The translations under genes were made by a program, and so were the position numbers. A model generated the notes under the pieces. That model searched no databases. It was given only the letters and a program-made list of their open reading frames with translations, and had not been told where the DNA came from. Shown piece by piece: positions 16,897 through 24,313 of a stretch of DNA of 64,000 nucleotides (positions within the stretch are counted from its first letter, which is position 1; every line of letters begins with the position of its first letter). The stretch is from DYRG01 sp041161065 (GTDB taxonomy: Bacteria; Pseudomonadota; Gammaproteobacteria; Beggiatoales; Beggiatoaceae). Location: contig JBEAVE010000004.1 in assembly GCA_041161065.1 (NCBI GenBank), positions 124,001 through 188,000 on the forward strand, in the 5' to 3' direction.

Positions 16897-18291
16897 ATGA
16901 ATAATTCTACGCAACCTTCTCAACCTGATGAAAAACAAACCCTTTATGCGAAACATAAGGTGATTCATCCGCGTTCGACGAGTGGCTTTTTCACAAATTT
17001 ACGCCGTTTGGCGGTGATTTCTTTGCTGGGGCTGTATTACGCAGTGCCTTGGTTGATGTGGGACGGGCGACAAGCGATTTTGTTCGACCTTCCGGAACGC
17101 AAATTTTATATTTTTGGGCTGGTGTTTTGGCCCCAAGACGCGATTTATTTAACTTTTCTTTTAAGCATTGCGGCATTTGCTTTATTTTTCTTTACAACGC
17201 TGGCAGGTCGCTTGTGGTGCGGGTTTGCGTGTCCACAAACGGTCTGGACAGAAATCTTTATTTGGATAGAACGGTGGGTTGAGGGCGATCGTTCTCAACA
17301 AATTAAATTAGAGAAAATGTCCATGAATGCGTACAAATTGCGCATTAAAGCCACTAAGCATTTGTTATGGATTTTGTTCTCATTATGGACGGGTTATACC
17401 TTTGTCGGTTATTTCACGCCAATTCATTTATTAACCCAAGAATTATTAGCTTTTAATACAAGCGGTTGGGAAACTTTCTGGGTATTCTTTTATTCATTTG
17501 CAACGTATGGAAATGCGGGTTGGTTGCGTGAGCAAATTTGCATTTATATGTGTCCTTACGCGCGTTTTCAGGGAGCAATGTTTGATCGAGACACTTTTGT
17601 GGTGGCGTATGATGAAAAACGGGGCGAACCGCGCGGCGCAAGAAAACGCAATGAAACCAAAGAATTGGGAGATTGTGTCGATTGCAGTTTGTGCGTTCAA
17701 GTGTGTCCGACAGGCATCGATATCCGAGATGGTCAGCAATATCAATGTATTACCTGCACGGCGTGCATCGATGCCTGCGACGAAGTGATGACAAAACTCA
17801 ATCGCCCAACGGGATTGGTCGGTTATACGACAGAAAATAATTTGGAAGGTAAAAAAACGCACGTTTTGCGCCCAAGAATTTTAATTTACGGGGTGTTGTT
17901 GTTATTTTTTACCATCGCCATTGGATATTCAATTAGCCAACGAATTCCTCTCGCATTAGAAATCATTCGTGATCGAAATATGTTATTTCGTGAAACCAAT
18001 GAAGGCTTAGTTGAAAATGTTTATATTGTGAAACTGTTGAACATGGATCAACGCGAACATACTTATCAAATTAAAGCGGAAGGAATTGAAGGTTTGAAAC
18101 TAGAATTAGCGCAACCAGACCTCAAAGTGCCTGCTGGAAAAGTAGTTGATATTCCACTGAGTTTGCGCGCTGATCCTTCAAAACTTTCAAAACGCAGCGT
18201 TAATGTGTTAATTTCTGTGCAATCCCTTGATGATCAAAACATTAAGGTTTCTCGAGATAGCCGTTTTGTTGGACCGTTGAAAACCCCTTAA
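16897..18291 (+). CDS. ccoG: Cytochrome c oxidase accessory protein CcoG (RdxA/FixG)
   Basis: Membrane ferredoxin-like protein needed for assembly of cbb3-type cytochrome c oxidase, probably as a cupric reductase. The 464-residue protein has about five transmembrane helices, the conserved GRLWCGFACPQTVWTE motif (near residue 105), CMCPYARFQG-type cysteines near 210, and two [4Fe-4S] motifs (CVDCSLCVQVCP and CITCTACIDACD, near 255-300). The C-terminal periplasmic Ig-like domain is present. No ccoNOPQ or ccoI lies beside it. Ends with a strong terminator. Confidence 0.95.
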   Translation: MNNSTQPSQPDEKQTLYAKHKVIHPRSTSGFFTNLRRLAVISLLGLYYAVPWLMWDGRQAILFDLPERKFYIFGLVFWPQDAIYLTFLLSIAAFALFFFTTLAGRLWCGFACPQTVWTEIFIWIERWVEGDRSQQIKLEKMSMNAYKLRIKATKHLLWILFSLWTGYTFVGYFTPIHLLTQELLAFNTSGWETFWVFFYSFATYGNAGWLREQICIYMCPYARFQGAMFDRDTFVVAYDEKRGEPRGARKRNETKELGDCVDCSLCVQVCPTGIDIRDGQQYQCITCTACIDACDEVMTKLNRPTGLVGYTTENNLEGKKTHVLRPRILIYGVLLLFFTIAIGYSISQRIPLALEIIRDRNMLFRETNEGLVENVYIVKLLNMDQREHTYQIKAEGIEGLKLELAQPDLKVPAGKVVDIPLSLRADPSKLSKRSVNVLISVQSLDDQNIKVSRDSRFVGPLKTP

Positions 18292-18315
18292 TGCTTTCTC
18301 ATCATTAAAACAACT

Positions 18316-18349
18316 TAGGGCATATTTTCTATCAATATGCCCTATTTTT
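18316..18349 (+). terminator. Rho-independent terminator of ccoG
   Basis: An 11-bp perfect stem (TAGGGCATATT / AATATGCCCTA) with a 7-base loop, followed by five T residues. Confidence 0.88.
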
Positions 18350-18404
18350 GTTAAAGTCGCCGCGAATATGCAAAACTCGTTGTAATCCAATAAATTCAAT
18401 GATC

Positions 18405-18826
18405 TGGTAGTGGTGCAAAGCATGGTGATAAGATATATTTAGAGAACGGCAAGGTACGCATCGATAAAACAGAGAAAGGAAGCGGAGAAACGAATCCTAT
18501 TGAGAGGTTTAATAATACGTTAAGATAGAGCATTTCTAGATTAGGAAGAAAAACTCTCTTTTAGTTCCTAAGAAACTTTCCCATCATATCCCTTCTCTCG
18601 TTCATTTTATCCAACATTACAATTCTTCTCTTTTATTTTCATCTTAATTTGATCACTACCCAAAGATTTAACAACACTTTAAGACAACGCGTTTCTAGAT
18701 TAGTTAGAAAGACTTTAGCTTTTTCTAAGAAACTGATCAATCATATCGGAGCGATTCTCTGTTTTATCGATGCGTACCTTGCTGTTCTCTACATATATCT
18801 TATCACTATACTTTGCACCGCTACCA
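18405..18826 (+). mobile_element. Nested remnants of an IS1-family insertion sequence
   Basis: Two degenerate copies of the 3' end of an IS1-type transposase (InsB) gene lie in tandem. Copy A (about 18466-18661) encodes NPIERFNNTLR followed by stops, and ends in the terminal repeat TGATCACTACCC. Copy B (about 18662-18826) encodes RFNNTLRQRVSRLVRKTLAF and ends in TTTGCACCGCTACCA. The outer 72 bp (18405-18476 and 18755-18826) form a near-perfect inverted repeat. The conserved R-L-x-RKT-x-FSK block is the IS1 InsB signature. Nothing here can be active. Confidence 0.75.
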
Positions 18827-18830
18827 ATTT

Positions 18831-18870
18831 GTTTTATAAGACATTCCACCAAAGTTCATCGCCAAATTAT
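18831..18870. repeat. 40-bp repeat, copy 2 (copy 1 at 5942-5981)
   Basis: Matches 39 of 40 bases of 5942-5981 in the same orientation. It follows the IS1 remnant by four bases. The minus strand holds the same short MNFGGMSY frame, closed by a stop in the IS remnant. Confidence 0.75.
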
Positions 18871-18989
18871 AACAATTTTTTCCACCATTCTAACACCCCT
18901 CTCCGCCTCATGCGTGAAATAACATGATATTGTGTGAAATCCCATAAAAATAGGTGAATTTTCTGCGCAATGTTTTTTAATATGCTGAA

Positions 18990-19020
18990 TTTACAGCCGT
19001 TTTTTAACGGCATATATACT
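18990..19020 (+). promoter_or_regulatory. Promoter with internal dyad upstream of mbnP, MerR-like spacing
   Basis: TTTACA (18990-18995) and TATACT (19015-19020) are separated by 19 bp that contain the perfect dyad GCCGTT-TTTT-AACGGC (18996-19011). A long spacer holding a dyad is the hallmark of MerR/CueR-type promoters. The caveat is that TATATA (19013-19018) gives an ordinary 17-bp spacer. The mbnP Shine-Dalgarno GAGG follows about 30 bp later. Confidence 0.5.
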
Positions 19021-19062
19021 GCTATTTCATCTTATTTGGTACTTATTTTCGAGGAAAATATT

Positions 19063-19974
19063 ATGTGGCGCACGGTTTGTTATGCTTTCTTATCGACAAG
19101 TTGTTTGATGTTATTAAATGGTTGTAATGATGATACGATAATAACTTCTTCAACAGTTTCTACCGATTTAAATATTAAATTTTCCGCCGCTGTCAATGGA
19201 GAAAATTTTAATTGTGGTGCAACATATAAAAATGTTGGATCAGCAACCACCAATGAATATAAAATTAACGATTTTCGTTTCTATATTTATGATATAAAGT
19301 TGCAACAACTCGATGGTAGTTTTTATCCATTAGAATTAAAACAAGATGGTAAATGGCAATATAAGAATATAGCTCTGTTAGATTTTGAGAACGGTTGTTT
19401 AAATGGAACGGTTGAAACTAATCCCCAAATTACAGCAACACTACCCGTCGGTAAAACCGCAAATGATTTCAAAGGTATTTGCTTTAATTTGGGCTTACCT
19501 TTTGAAGAAAATCACTCTGATCCTACTACCGCTCCCGCACCGATTAATATGACAGGAATGTTATGGTCTTGGACAACGGGACGTAAATTTCTAAGAGTTG
19601 ATGGAATCGGCGATCCTTTAGGTTTAAACACGCCTTTTGTTTTACATTTAGGAAGCACGGGTTGTTCTGATGTTAATAAACTTGGCAAACAGCCTGATGC
19701 ACCTTGTACTTATACCAATGCACCACAGATTTGTTTAAGTGAGTTTGTTCCCAATCAACAAACGATTATTGCGGATATTGGAAAGGTCTTAAAAAATAGC
19801 AATATTGCTTACAATACAGCTAATACTGCATCGGGTTGTATGTCGGGTAATAATGATCCAGAATGTCAAATGATTTTTCCTTTGTTAGGATTAGATTTTG
19901 CTTACATTTCGGCGGCAGGATCAACGCCCGCTATATTTCCCAAGCAACCTCAAACTTTCTTTAGTTTAAAATAA
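19063..19974 (+). CDS. mbnP: MbnP-family copper-binding lipoprotein (metallo-mystery pair)
   Basis: Member of the family paired with MbnH di-heme enzymes, in which a tryptophan is oxidised to kynurenine to create a copper site. I choose the ATG at 19063 (GAGG upstream), which gives a lipoprotein signal with LLNGC near residue 20 and a protein of about 303 residues. Family features seen: an N-terminal strand FSAAVNGENFNCG, the block YKINDFRFYIYDI, paired cysteines (NCGA, NGCLNG, GICFNLG and later GCSD/CTYT/CLSEF), and the GMLWSWTTGRKFLRVDG segment that holds candidate modified tryptophans. The stop overlaps the mbnH start by one base. Confidence 0.85.
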   Translation: MWRTVCYAFLSTSCLMLLNGCNDDTIITSSTVSTDLNIKFSAAVNGENFNCGATYKNVGSATTNEYKINDFRFYIYDIKLQQLDGSFYPLELKQDGKWQYKNIALLDFENGCLNGTVETNPQITATLPVGKTANDFKGICFNLGLPFEENHSDPTTAPAPINMTGMLWSWTTGRKFLRVDGIGDPLGLNTPFVLHLGSTGCSDVNKLGKQPDAPCTYTNAPQICLSEFVPNQQTIIADIGKVLKNSNIAYNTANTASGCMSGNNDPECQMIFPLLGLDFAYISAAGSTPAIFPKQPQTFFSLK

Positions 19975-21164
19975 TGAAAAGATTACTCCTAATTAGCTTA
20001 TTATTGAGCGGTTGTGGGGGGGGTGGAGAAAGCACGGTTTCTTCACCTGTTTCTACCTCAACTACCTCTGAAAATATTAAAGCCTACAGATGGCAATTAC
20101 CGATAGGATTTCCTATCCCAAATATTCCCGCCGACAATCCCATTACGGCTGAGAAAGTGGAGCTGGGGCGTTTTTTGTTTTATGACCGTCGTTTGTCGGT
20201 GAATCAAAGCATTTCGTGCGGGACGTGCCACGAGCAACGACGGGCGTTTAGCGACGGCAAACCGGCGAATCAGGGCGCGTTGGGCGATTTGCACCCGCGA
20301 AATAGCATGAGTTTGACCAATGTTGCGTACAATTCGGCGTTCAATTGGGCGAATCCGCTGGTTAAAACCCTGCATCAACAAGCCTTAGTTCCGCTTTTTA
20401 ACGAGTTTCCCGTCGAATTGGGCTGGAGTGACCACGAAAAACAAATTTTAGATAATCTAAAAGCCGATCCCATTTATAAAGAAAAATTCGCAAAAGCCTT
20501 TCCTGATCAAAGTGATCCCTTTACAACAGGCAATGTCACGCGCGCGATTGCAAGTTTTGAGGAAACCTTGATTTCTGGGAATTCCCCCTATGATAAACAA
20601 CTCTATCAAAATCAAAATGATGCGCTCTCAGAATCGGCAAAACGTGGTATGGAATTGTTTTTTTCGGAGCGTTTAGAGTGTTTTCATTGTCATGGCGGCT
20701 TTAATTTCACACAATCGACCAATCACACCCAAAGCGTTTTTATCGAATTAGAGTTTCATAACAATGGGTTATACAATATCGGCGGCACGGGCGAATATCC
20801 AGAAGGCGGACGCGGATTGTGGGAATTAACCGCTAAAAAAGAAGACATGGGGCGTTTTCGTGCGCCAACGTTAAGAAATATAGCATTAACAGCACCTTAC
20901 ATGCACGACGGGTCGATTAAAACCTTAGAAGAAGTGTTGGATCACTATTCTCGTGGCGGGCGAAAAATCGACAGTGGCAATGCGGCAGGCGACGGCGCGT
21001 TAAACCCTTTCAAAAGTGAGTTAATTATCGGCTTCGTTCTTTCTCCCCAAGAAAAAGAAGATGTTATCCATTTCCTCAACAGTTTAACCGATTGGACTTT
21101 TATTTGTGATGATCGATTTAGTGACCCCTTTTATAACATTCCAAAGCATGAATTATGTCATTGA
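19974..21164 (+). CDS. mbnH: MbnH-family di-heme cytochrome c peroxidase-like enzyme
   Basis: Periplasmic di-heme enzyme of the MauG/bacterial cytochrome c peroxidase superfamily, expected to modify the MbnP partner. The 396-residue protein has a lipoprotein signal (LLLSGC near residue 14). Two heme-binding motifs are visible, SCGTCHEQ (near residue 82) and CFHCHGG (near 233). Other family landmarks are LGRFLFYDRRLS, GNVTRAIASFE and the C-terminal APTLRNIALTAPYMHDGS with its distal methionine ligand. The gene overlaps mbnP by one base and the next gene by ten. Confidence 0.9.
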   Translation: MKRLLLISLLLSGCGGGGESTVSSPVSTSTTSENIKAYRWQLPIGFPIPNIPADNPITAEKVELGRFLFYDRRLSVNQSISCGTCHEQRRAFSDGKPANQGALGDLHPRNSMSLTNVAYNSAFNWANPLVKTLHQQALVPLFNEFPVELGWSDHEKQILDNLKADPIYKEKFAKAFPDQSDPFTTGNVTRAIASFEETLISGNSPYDKQLYQNQNDALSESAKRGMELFFSERLECFHCHGGFNFTQSTNHTQSVFIELEFHNNGLYNIGGTGEYPEGGRGLWELTAKKEDMGRFRAPTLRNIALTAPYMHDGSIKTLEEVLDHYSRGGRKIDSGNAAGDGALNPFKSELIIGFVLSPQEKEDVIHFLNSLTDWTFICDDRFSDPFYNIPKHELCH

Positions 21165-22006
21165 AAATACTGATTATTTATTTTATTTTTATACCCAGTT
21201 CTTTTGCGTGTTCAACATGTATGGTAGGCGATCCTACTTTAAGTTTAATGGGCACGGAGAAATCCTTTGAAGGACGCTGGCGTTTCTCCGCAGATTATCT
21301 GTCGCGAAAAGAAAAAACAGGATTAGAACATTTCAATCGAACGCAATTAACCGAACAACGTTTAACGTTTGGAATGAGCCGAGCGTTCTCTGAAAAGTTA
21401 AATTTATCAATGAGATTACCGATTGTCCACAAACAATTACAATTTGTAAATTTAGCTGAACAAACTCATAATGGAATAGGTGATATGGATTTCTCCATTA
21501 AATGGACAACATCGCATGATGTGCGGCATTCGTGGGGATTTTTAGCGGGTTCAAAATTACCAACCGCCCAAAAAATCAACAACTTAGATATTGATGGACA
21601 ATCGGGAACAGGGGCTTTTGTGCCCAATATTGGATTGTGGTATGGTTTTTATCAATACCCCTATTTTTTATACGCGAGCGGGATTTATCACTATGCCTTT
21701 GAAGGGTTTGATAATTTTAAAGCGGGCGAGGCAATTGTTTCCACGTTGGCGGGACAAGTTGCTCTCAATCATTCTTTAGCTTTTCAACTCGCACTAGAAA
21801 CCCGCTGGAGTGCACCCAATCAAACCAATAATCAAACCGATCCTGATTCGGGCGGAACGCTAGGTTTTTTCTCACCAAAATTGATTTATTCCATTATGCC
21901 AGATGTTTTAATTAATGTGGGCGTTCAAATCCCCGTTATTAAATCCCTAAAAGGTCATCACCAAGAAGAGACCACATTACAAATAGGCGTGATTTATGAT
22001 TTTTAA
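21155..22006 (+). CDS. Predicted outer-membrane beta-barrel protein of the mbnPH operon
   Basis: A 283-residue protein with a signal peptide ending near FACSTC. The mature protein starts with a short CSTCMVGDPTL motif (possible metal or disulfide site) and continues as alternating polar/aromatic strands ending in IGVIYDF, the terminal phenylalanine typical of outer-membrane barrels. It may be a channel or transporter for the metal handled by MbnP/MbnH; that is inference from its overlap with mbnH. I know no gene name. Confidence 0.7.
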   Translation: MSLKILIIYFIFIPSSFACSTCMVGDPTLSLMGTEKSFEGRWRFSADYLSRKEKTGLEHFNRTQLTEQRLTFGMSRAFSEKLNLSMRLPIVHKQLQFVNLAEQTHNGIGDMDFSIKWTTSHDVRHSWGFLAGSKLPTAQKINNLDIDGQSGTGAFVPNIGLWYGFYQYPYFLYASGIYHYAFEGFDNFKAGEAIVSTLAGQVALNHSLAFQLALETRWSAPNQTNNQTDPDSGGTLGFFSPKLIYSIMPDVLINVGVQIPVIKSLKGHHQEETTLQIGVIYDF

Positions 22007-22736
22007 TAAATTTTTGATTTTAATTATTTTTATGGGATTTTTAAGCGCGTGCGGGGGAGGTGGAAGTAGTGGAAATGTGCAAGAAGGCATTACCGTTTCT
22101 TTTTACGCTGCTCCTCATTCAACACTACAAACTATTCCTGCTGGAAATAAAACATTCAGAACCACTGAAGGCGTACAAATTACCTTAAAAAAAGCATTTC
22201 TTGTAATTTGGAGTGTGAAATTAGAAAGTGATTGTCGTTCTTCTAATTTTGTGAAATGGTTTGATTGGCTTATTCCTCAAGCAGTTGCTCACGCCCCAGA
22301 AACCCCAACGCAGTTAGGTGTGCCAAATGTTATTAATATTTTAGCGGAAGAGGGTAATTCATTGAAATTAGGAGATATTTATCCTGCACCGGCGACTTAT
22401 TGTGGGGTGACGACAGAATTAATGAAAGCCGACGAAGACACGCAACATTTGCCCACAGAAATCAATATGCTTAATCGAGTTCTTTATCTTGAAGGGGAGT
22501 ATGTTCCTCTCGGTAGAAATGAGGCAATTCCTTTTGTAATTGATTTGTCGAAAACACCGCGTCCTCAACAAATTCGGTTGTCTGTTCCTCTCATTCTTTC
22601 TGAAGTAAAACGTACTGCACAAATCAATCTTCAAATCCATTATGATCGTTGGTTTGATGGCGTAGATTTTAATGCACTCTCTGAGGAAAATCAGAAAGAC
22701 TTTCTTCTCAATAATATAACCCGTTCTATCCAATAG
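21996..22736 (+). CDS. Unrecognised lipoprotein of the mbnPH operon
   Basis: A 246-residue lipoprotein (lipobox LSAC near residue 19, then a glycine-rich linker). It has a histidine in the AVAHAPETPTQL segment, cysteines near residues 73 and 132, and a beta-rich C-terminal half. The arrangement recalls MbnP-like proteins (an early YAAP/LKKAFLVIWSV strand pair) but lacks the four-Cys pattern. It overlaps the barrel gene by 11 bases and ends just before a bidirectional terminator, so it is the last gene of the operon. Function unknown. Confidence 0.65.
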   Translation: MIFNKFLILIIFMGFLSACGGGGSSGNVQEGITVSFYAAPHSTLQTIPAGNKTFRTTEGVQITLKKAFLVIWSVKLESDCRSSNFVKWFDWLIPQAVAHAPETPTQLGVPNVINILAEEGNSLKLGDIYPAPATYCGVTTELMKADEDTQHLPTEINMLNRVLYLEGEYVPLGRNEAIPFVIDLSKTPRPQQIRLSVPLILSEVKRTAQINLQIHYDRWFDGVDFNALSEENQKDFLLNNITRSIQ

Positions 22737-22750
22737 AAAGCATCTAAAAA

Positions 22751-22783
22751 AAAAGGTCGACATTAACAAAATATCGACCTTTT
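22751..22783. terminator. Bidirectional terminator between the mbnPH operon and hdrB
   Basis: AAAAGGTCGA (22751-22760) pairs with TCGACCTTTT (22774-22783), flanked by A and T runs on the two sides. It serves the convergent operons. Confidence 0.88.
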
Positions 22784-22801
22784 CTATTTTCTAGAAACAA
22801 C

Positions 22802-23695
22802 TTATTTTACAGCAAGTTGCTCAAGTTGTTTGGCGGGAATGATTTGTCCGTCTAATGCCGCTTCTTTCGCAGATTTACCAAACGCCACGCTCATTAAAGT
22901 ACTGTAATAAACCACTGGAATTTTGAACTTTGTGCCGTATTTCTGGTTGATTTGATCTTGATACACTTCAACGTTCATTTGACAAACCGGACAAGGCGTT
23001 ACAATCATATCTGCGCCCCCATCATACGCTGCGCCGATAATATCTTTAATTAACGCCTGCGATTTCTCGGGTTCAGAAAACGCCAATGCACCGCCACAAC
23101 AAGACACTTTCTTATCGTAGTTCTTTACCGGATCAGCACCCAATGTTTCGGTTAATTTATCCAAATACATCGGGTTTTCAAATGACTCGCCTGCAATCCC
23201 AAAGGGACGGTTGGTTTGACAGCCGACATATCCCGCAATTTTAATGCCTTCCAAAGGTTTCTTAACGTGTTTTTTGATTTCTTCATAACCGAAGTCTTCA
23301 ATTAACACTTCCACCATGTGGCGAACGTTTTTGTTGTTTTCAAGTTGCAATCCGGCTTCTTTTAAGGCGGTGTTTGCTTCGGCAAAGAGTTCTTTATCGT
23401 GATCTAAACGCTCTTTTGCTTCACGGGTTGCTAACCAACAGGCGGCACAAGTTGCAACAATATCTTGTTTGGGGTGGGCTTGTTCAGAAAGGGCTAAATT
23501 ACGCGCAGATAAAACCAAACGCGGTAATTCTCCACCTCCCGCATAACCAATCGAAGCCGCGCAACAGTTCCAATCAGGAATATGGTTGAGTTGAATTCCC
23601 ATTTCTTTGCACATTGTTTCGGCGGAAGTCATGTAATTAACTGCCGATGTTCCTTTCTGAGAAGAACAGCCCGGATAAAAAGAATATTCTTTCAT
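22802..23695 (-). CDS. hdrB: Heterodisulfide reductase subunit B-like protein (HdrB)
   Basis: Cytosolic subunit that in methanogens carries non-cubane [4Fe-4S] clusters in CCG domains. Cysteine clusters are seen in WNCCAAS (near residue 44), ATCAACW, YVGCQTN and SCCGGA, with CPVCQ near residue 240. The 297-residue length is typical. It is the last gene of qmoA-qmoB-hdrC-hdrB, an arrangement that replaces the membrane subunit QmoC in some sulfur-metabolising bacteria. It probably passes electrons between Qmo and a partner that is not in the window. Confidence 0.9.
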   Translation of the reverse strand: MKEYSFYPGCSSQKGTSAVNYMTSAETMCKEMGIQLNHIPDWNCCAASIGYAGGGELPRLVLSARNLALSEQAHPKQDIVATCAACWLATREAKERLDHDKELFAEANTALKEAGLQLENNKNVRHMVEVLIEDFGYEEIKKHVKKPLEGIKIAGYVGCQTNRPFGIAGESFENPMYLDKLTETLGADPVKNYDKKVSCCGGALAFSEPEKSQALIKDIIGAAYDGGADMIVTPCPVCQMNVEVYQDQINQKYGTKFKIPVVYYSTLMSVAFGKSAKEAALDGQIIPAKQLEQLAVK

Positions 23696-23698
23696 GAT

Positions 23699-24304
23699 TT
23701 ATTTCCCCTGATCCTTTCCAACGCGGGCACTTTCTAATTCAGCTGCTTTTTGCAACATCTTTTGAAAACCCGACCGATCTTTAACCCCGTGACCGCCTAA
23801 AATTTCAAGTGGATTCATGCGTTTAGTTTTCAACATGCCTAAACCGATGTCTTTCATTTTGAGCGATGTTTTAATGCCTTCCGCAAAGCCATTCATGAAA
23901 TACAACGCCAACCCTAATCTCAATTCATTGACGCGCCCTTTGCTCGCCAAGTTGTTCCAGAATTTTTGAGCAAATTTTGCGGTCGGTTGTTCTTTGGGTA
24001 CAATCCCTTGACGTTTCGCATAATGTGCCAAGCCATGCATAATGTGTGTAATGGGTAATCCTCGAGGACAACGCGCGATACAATTATAGCAAGATGTACA
24101 CATCCACATGGAAGAAGACGTTAACACTTCCTCCCGTTTATTTGCTCTAATCATCATAAAGATTTCTTGCGGCGGATGTTCCCAATGTGGACCGAGCGGA
24201 CATGAACCACTACAAACTCCACATTGCATACACATTTTCACCCATTCGCCTTCTTCAACATTCTTTTCAACTTCGCGCAGGAAGTTATTACGATATTGTT
24301 CCAT
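23699..24304 (-). CDS. hdrC: Heterodisulfide reductase subunit C-like protein (HdrC)
   Basis: Small iron-sulfur subunit of 201 residues with two [4Fe-4S] motifs, CMQCGVCSGSCP (near residue 25) and CTSCYNCIARCP (near residue 70). It is expected to link QmoB to HdrB. It lies between qmoB (9 bp) and hdrB (3 bp). No transmembrane helices are seen, so, unlike QmoC, this complex has no obvious membrane anchor in the operon. Confidence 0.9.
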   Translation of the reverse strand: MEQYRNNFLREVEKNVEEGEWVKMCMQCGVCSGSCPLGPHWEHPPQEIFMMIRANKREEVLTSSSMWMCTSCYNCIARCPRGLPITHIMHGLAHYAKRQGIVPKEQPTAKFAQKFWNNLASKGRVNELRLGLALYFMNGFAEGIKTSLKMKDIGLGMLKTKRMNPLEILGGHGVKDRSGFQKMLQKAAELESARVGKDQGK

Positions 24305-24313
24305 AACTTGCTC

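Larger units (their letters stand above)
18292..19062. other. Long gene-poor region between ccoG and mbnP
   Basis: Contains the ccoG terminator, the IS1 remnants, the 40-bp repeat, about 120 bp of unassigned AT-rich DNA, and a promoter with an internal dyad just before mbnP. A frame that opens within it and joins mbnP has no ribosome site and I regard it as untranslated. Confidence 0.6.

Noticed and set aside
18649..18927. A 92-codon frame that looks like a small gene
   Set aside because: Its first part is the C-terminus of an IS1 transposase and the rest reads through the IS end and the 40-bp repeat; it is a relic.
18970..19062. N-terminal extension of the mbnP frame
   Set aside because: It has no ribosome site and would place a second hydrophobic region before the lipoprotein signal; the ATG at 19063 has GAGG upstream and a proper lipobox.
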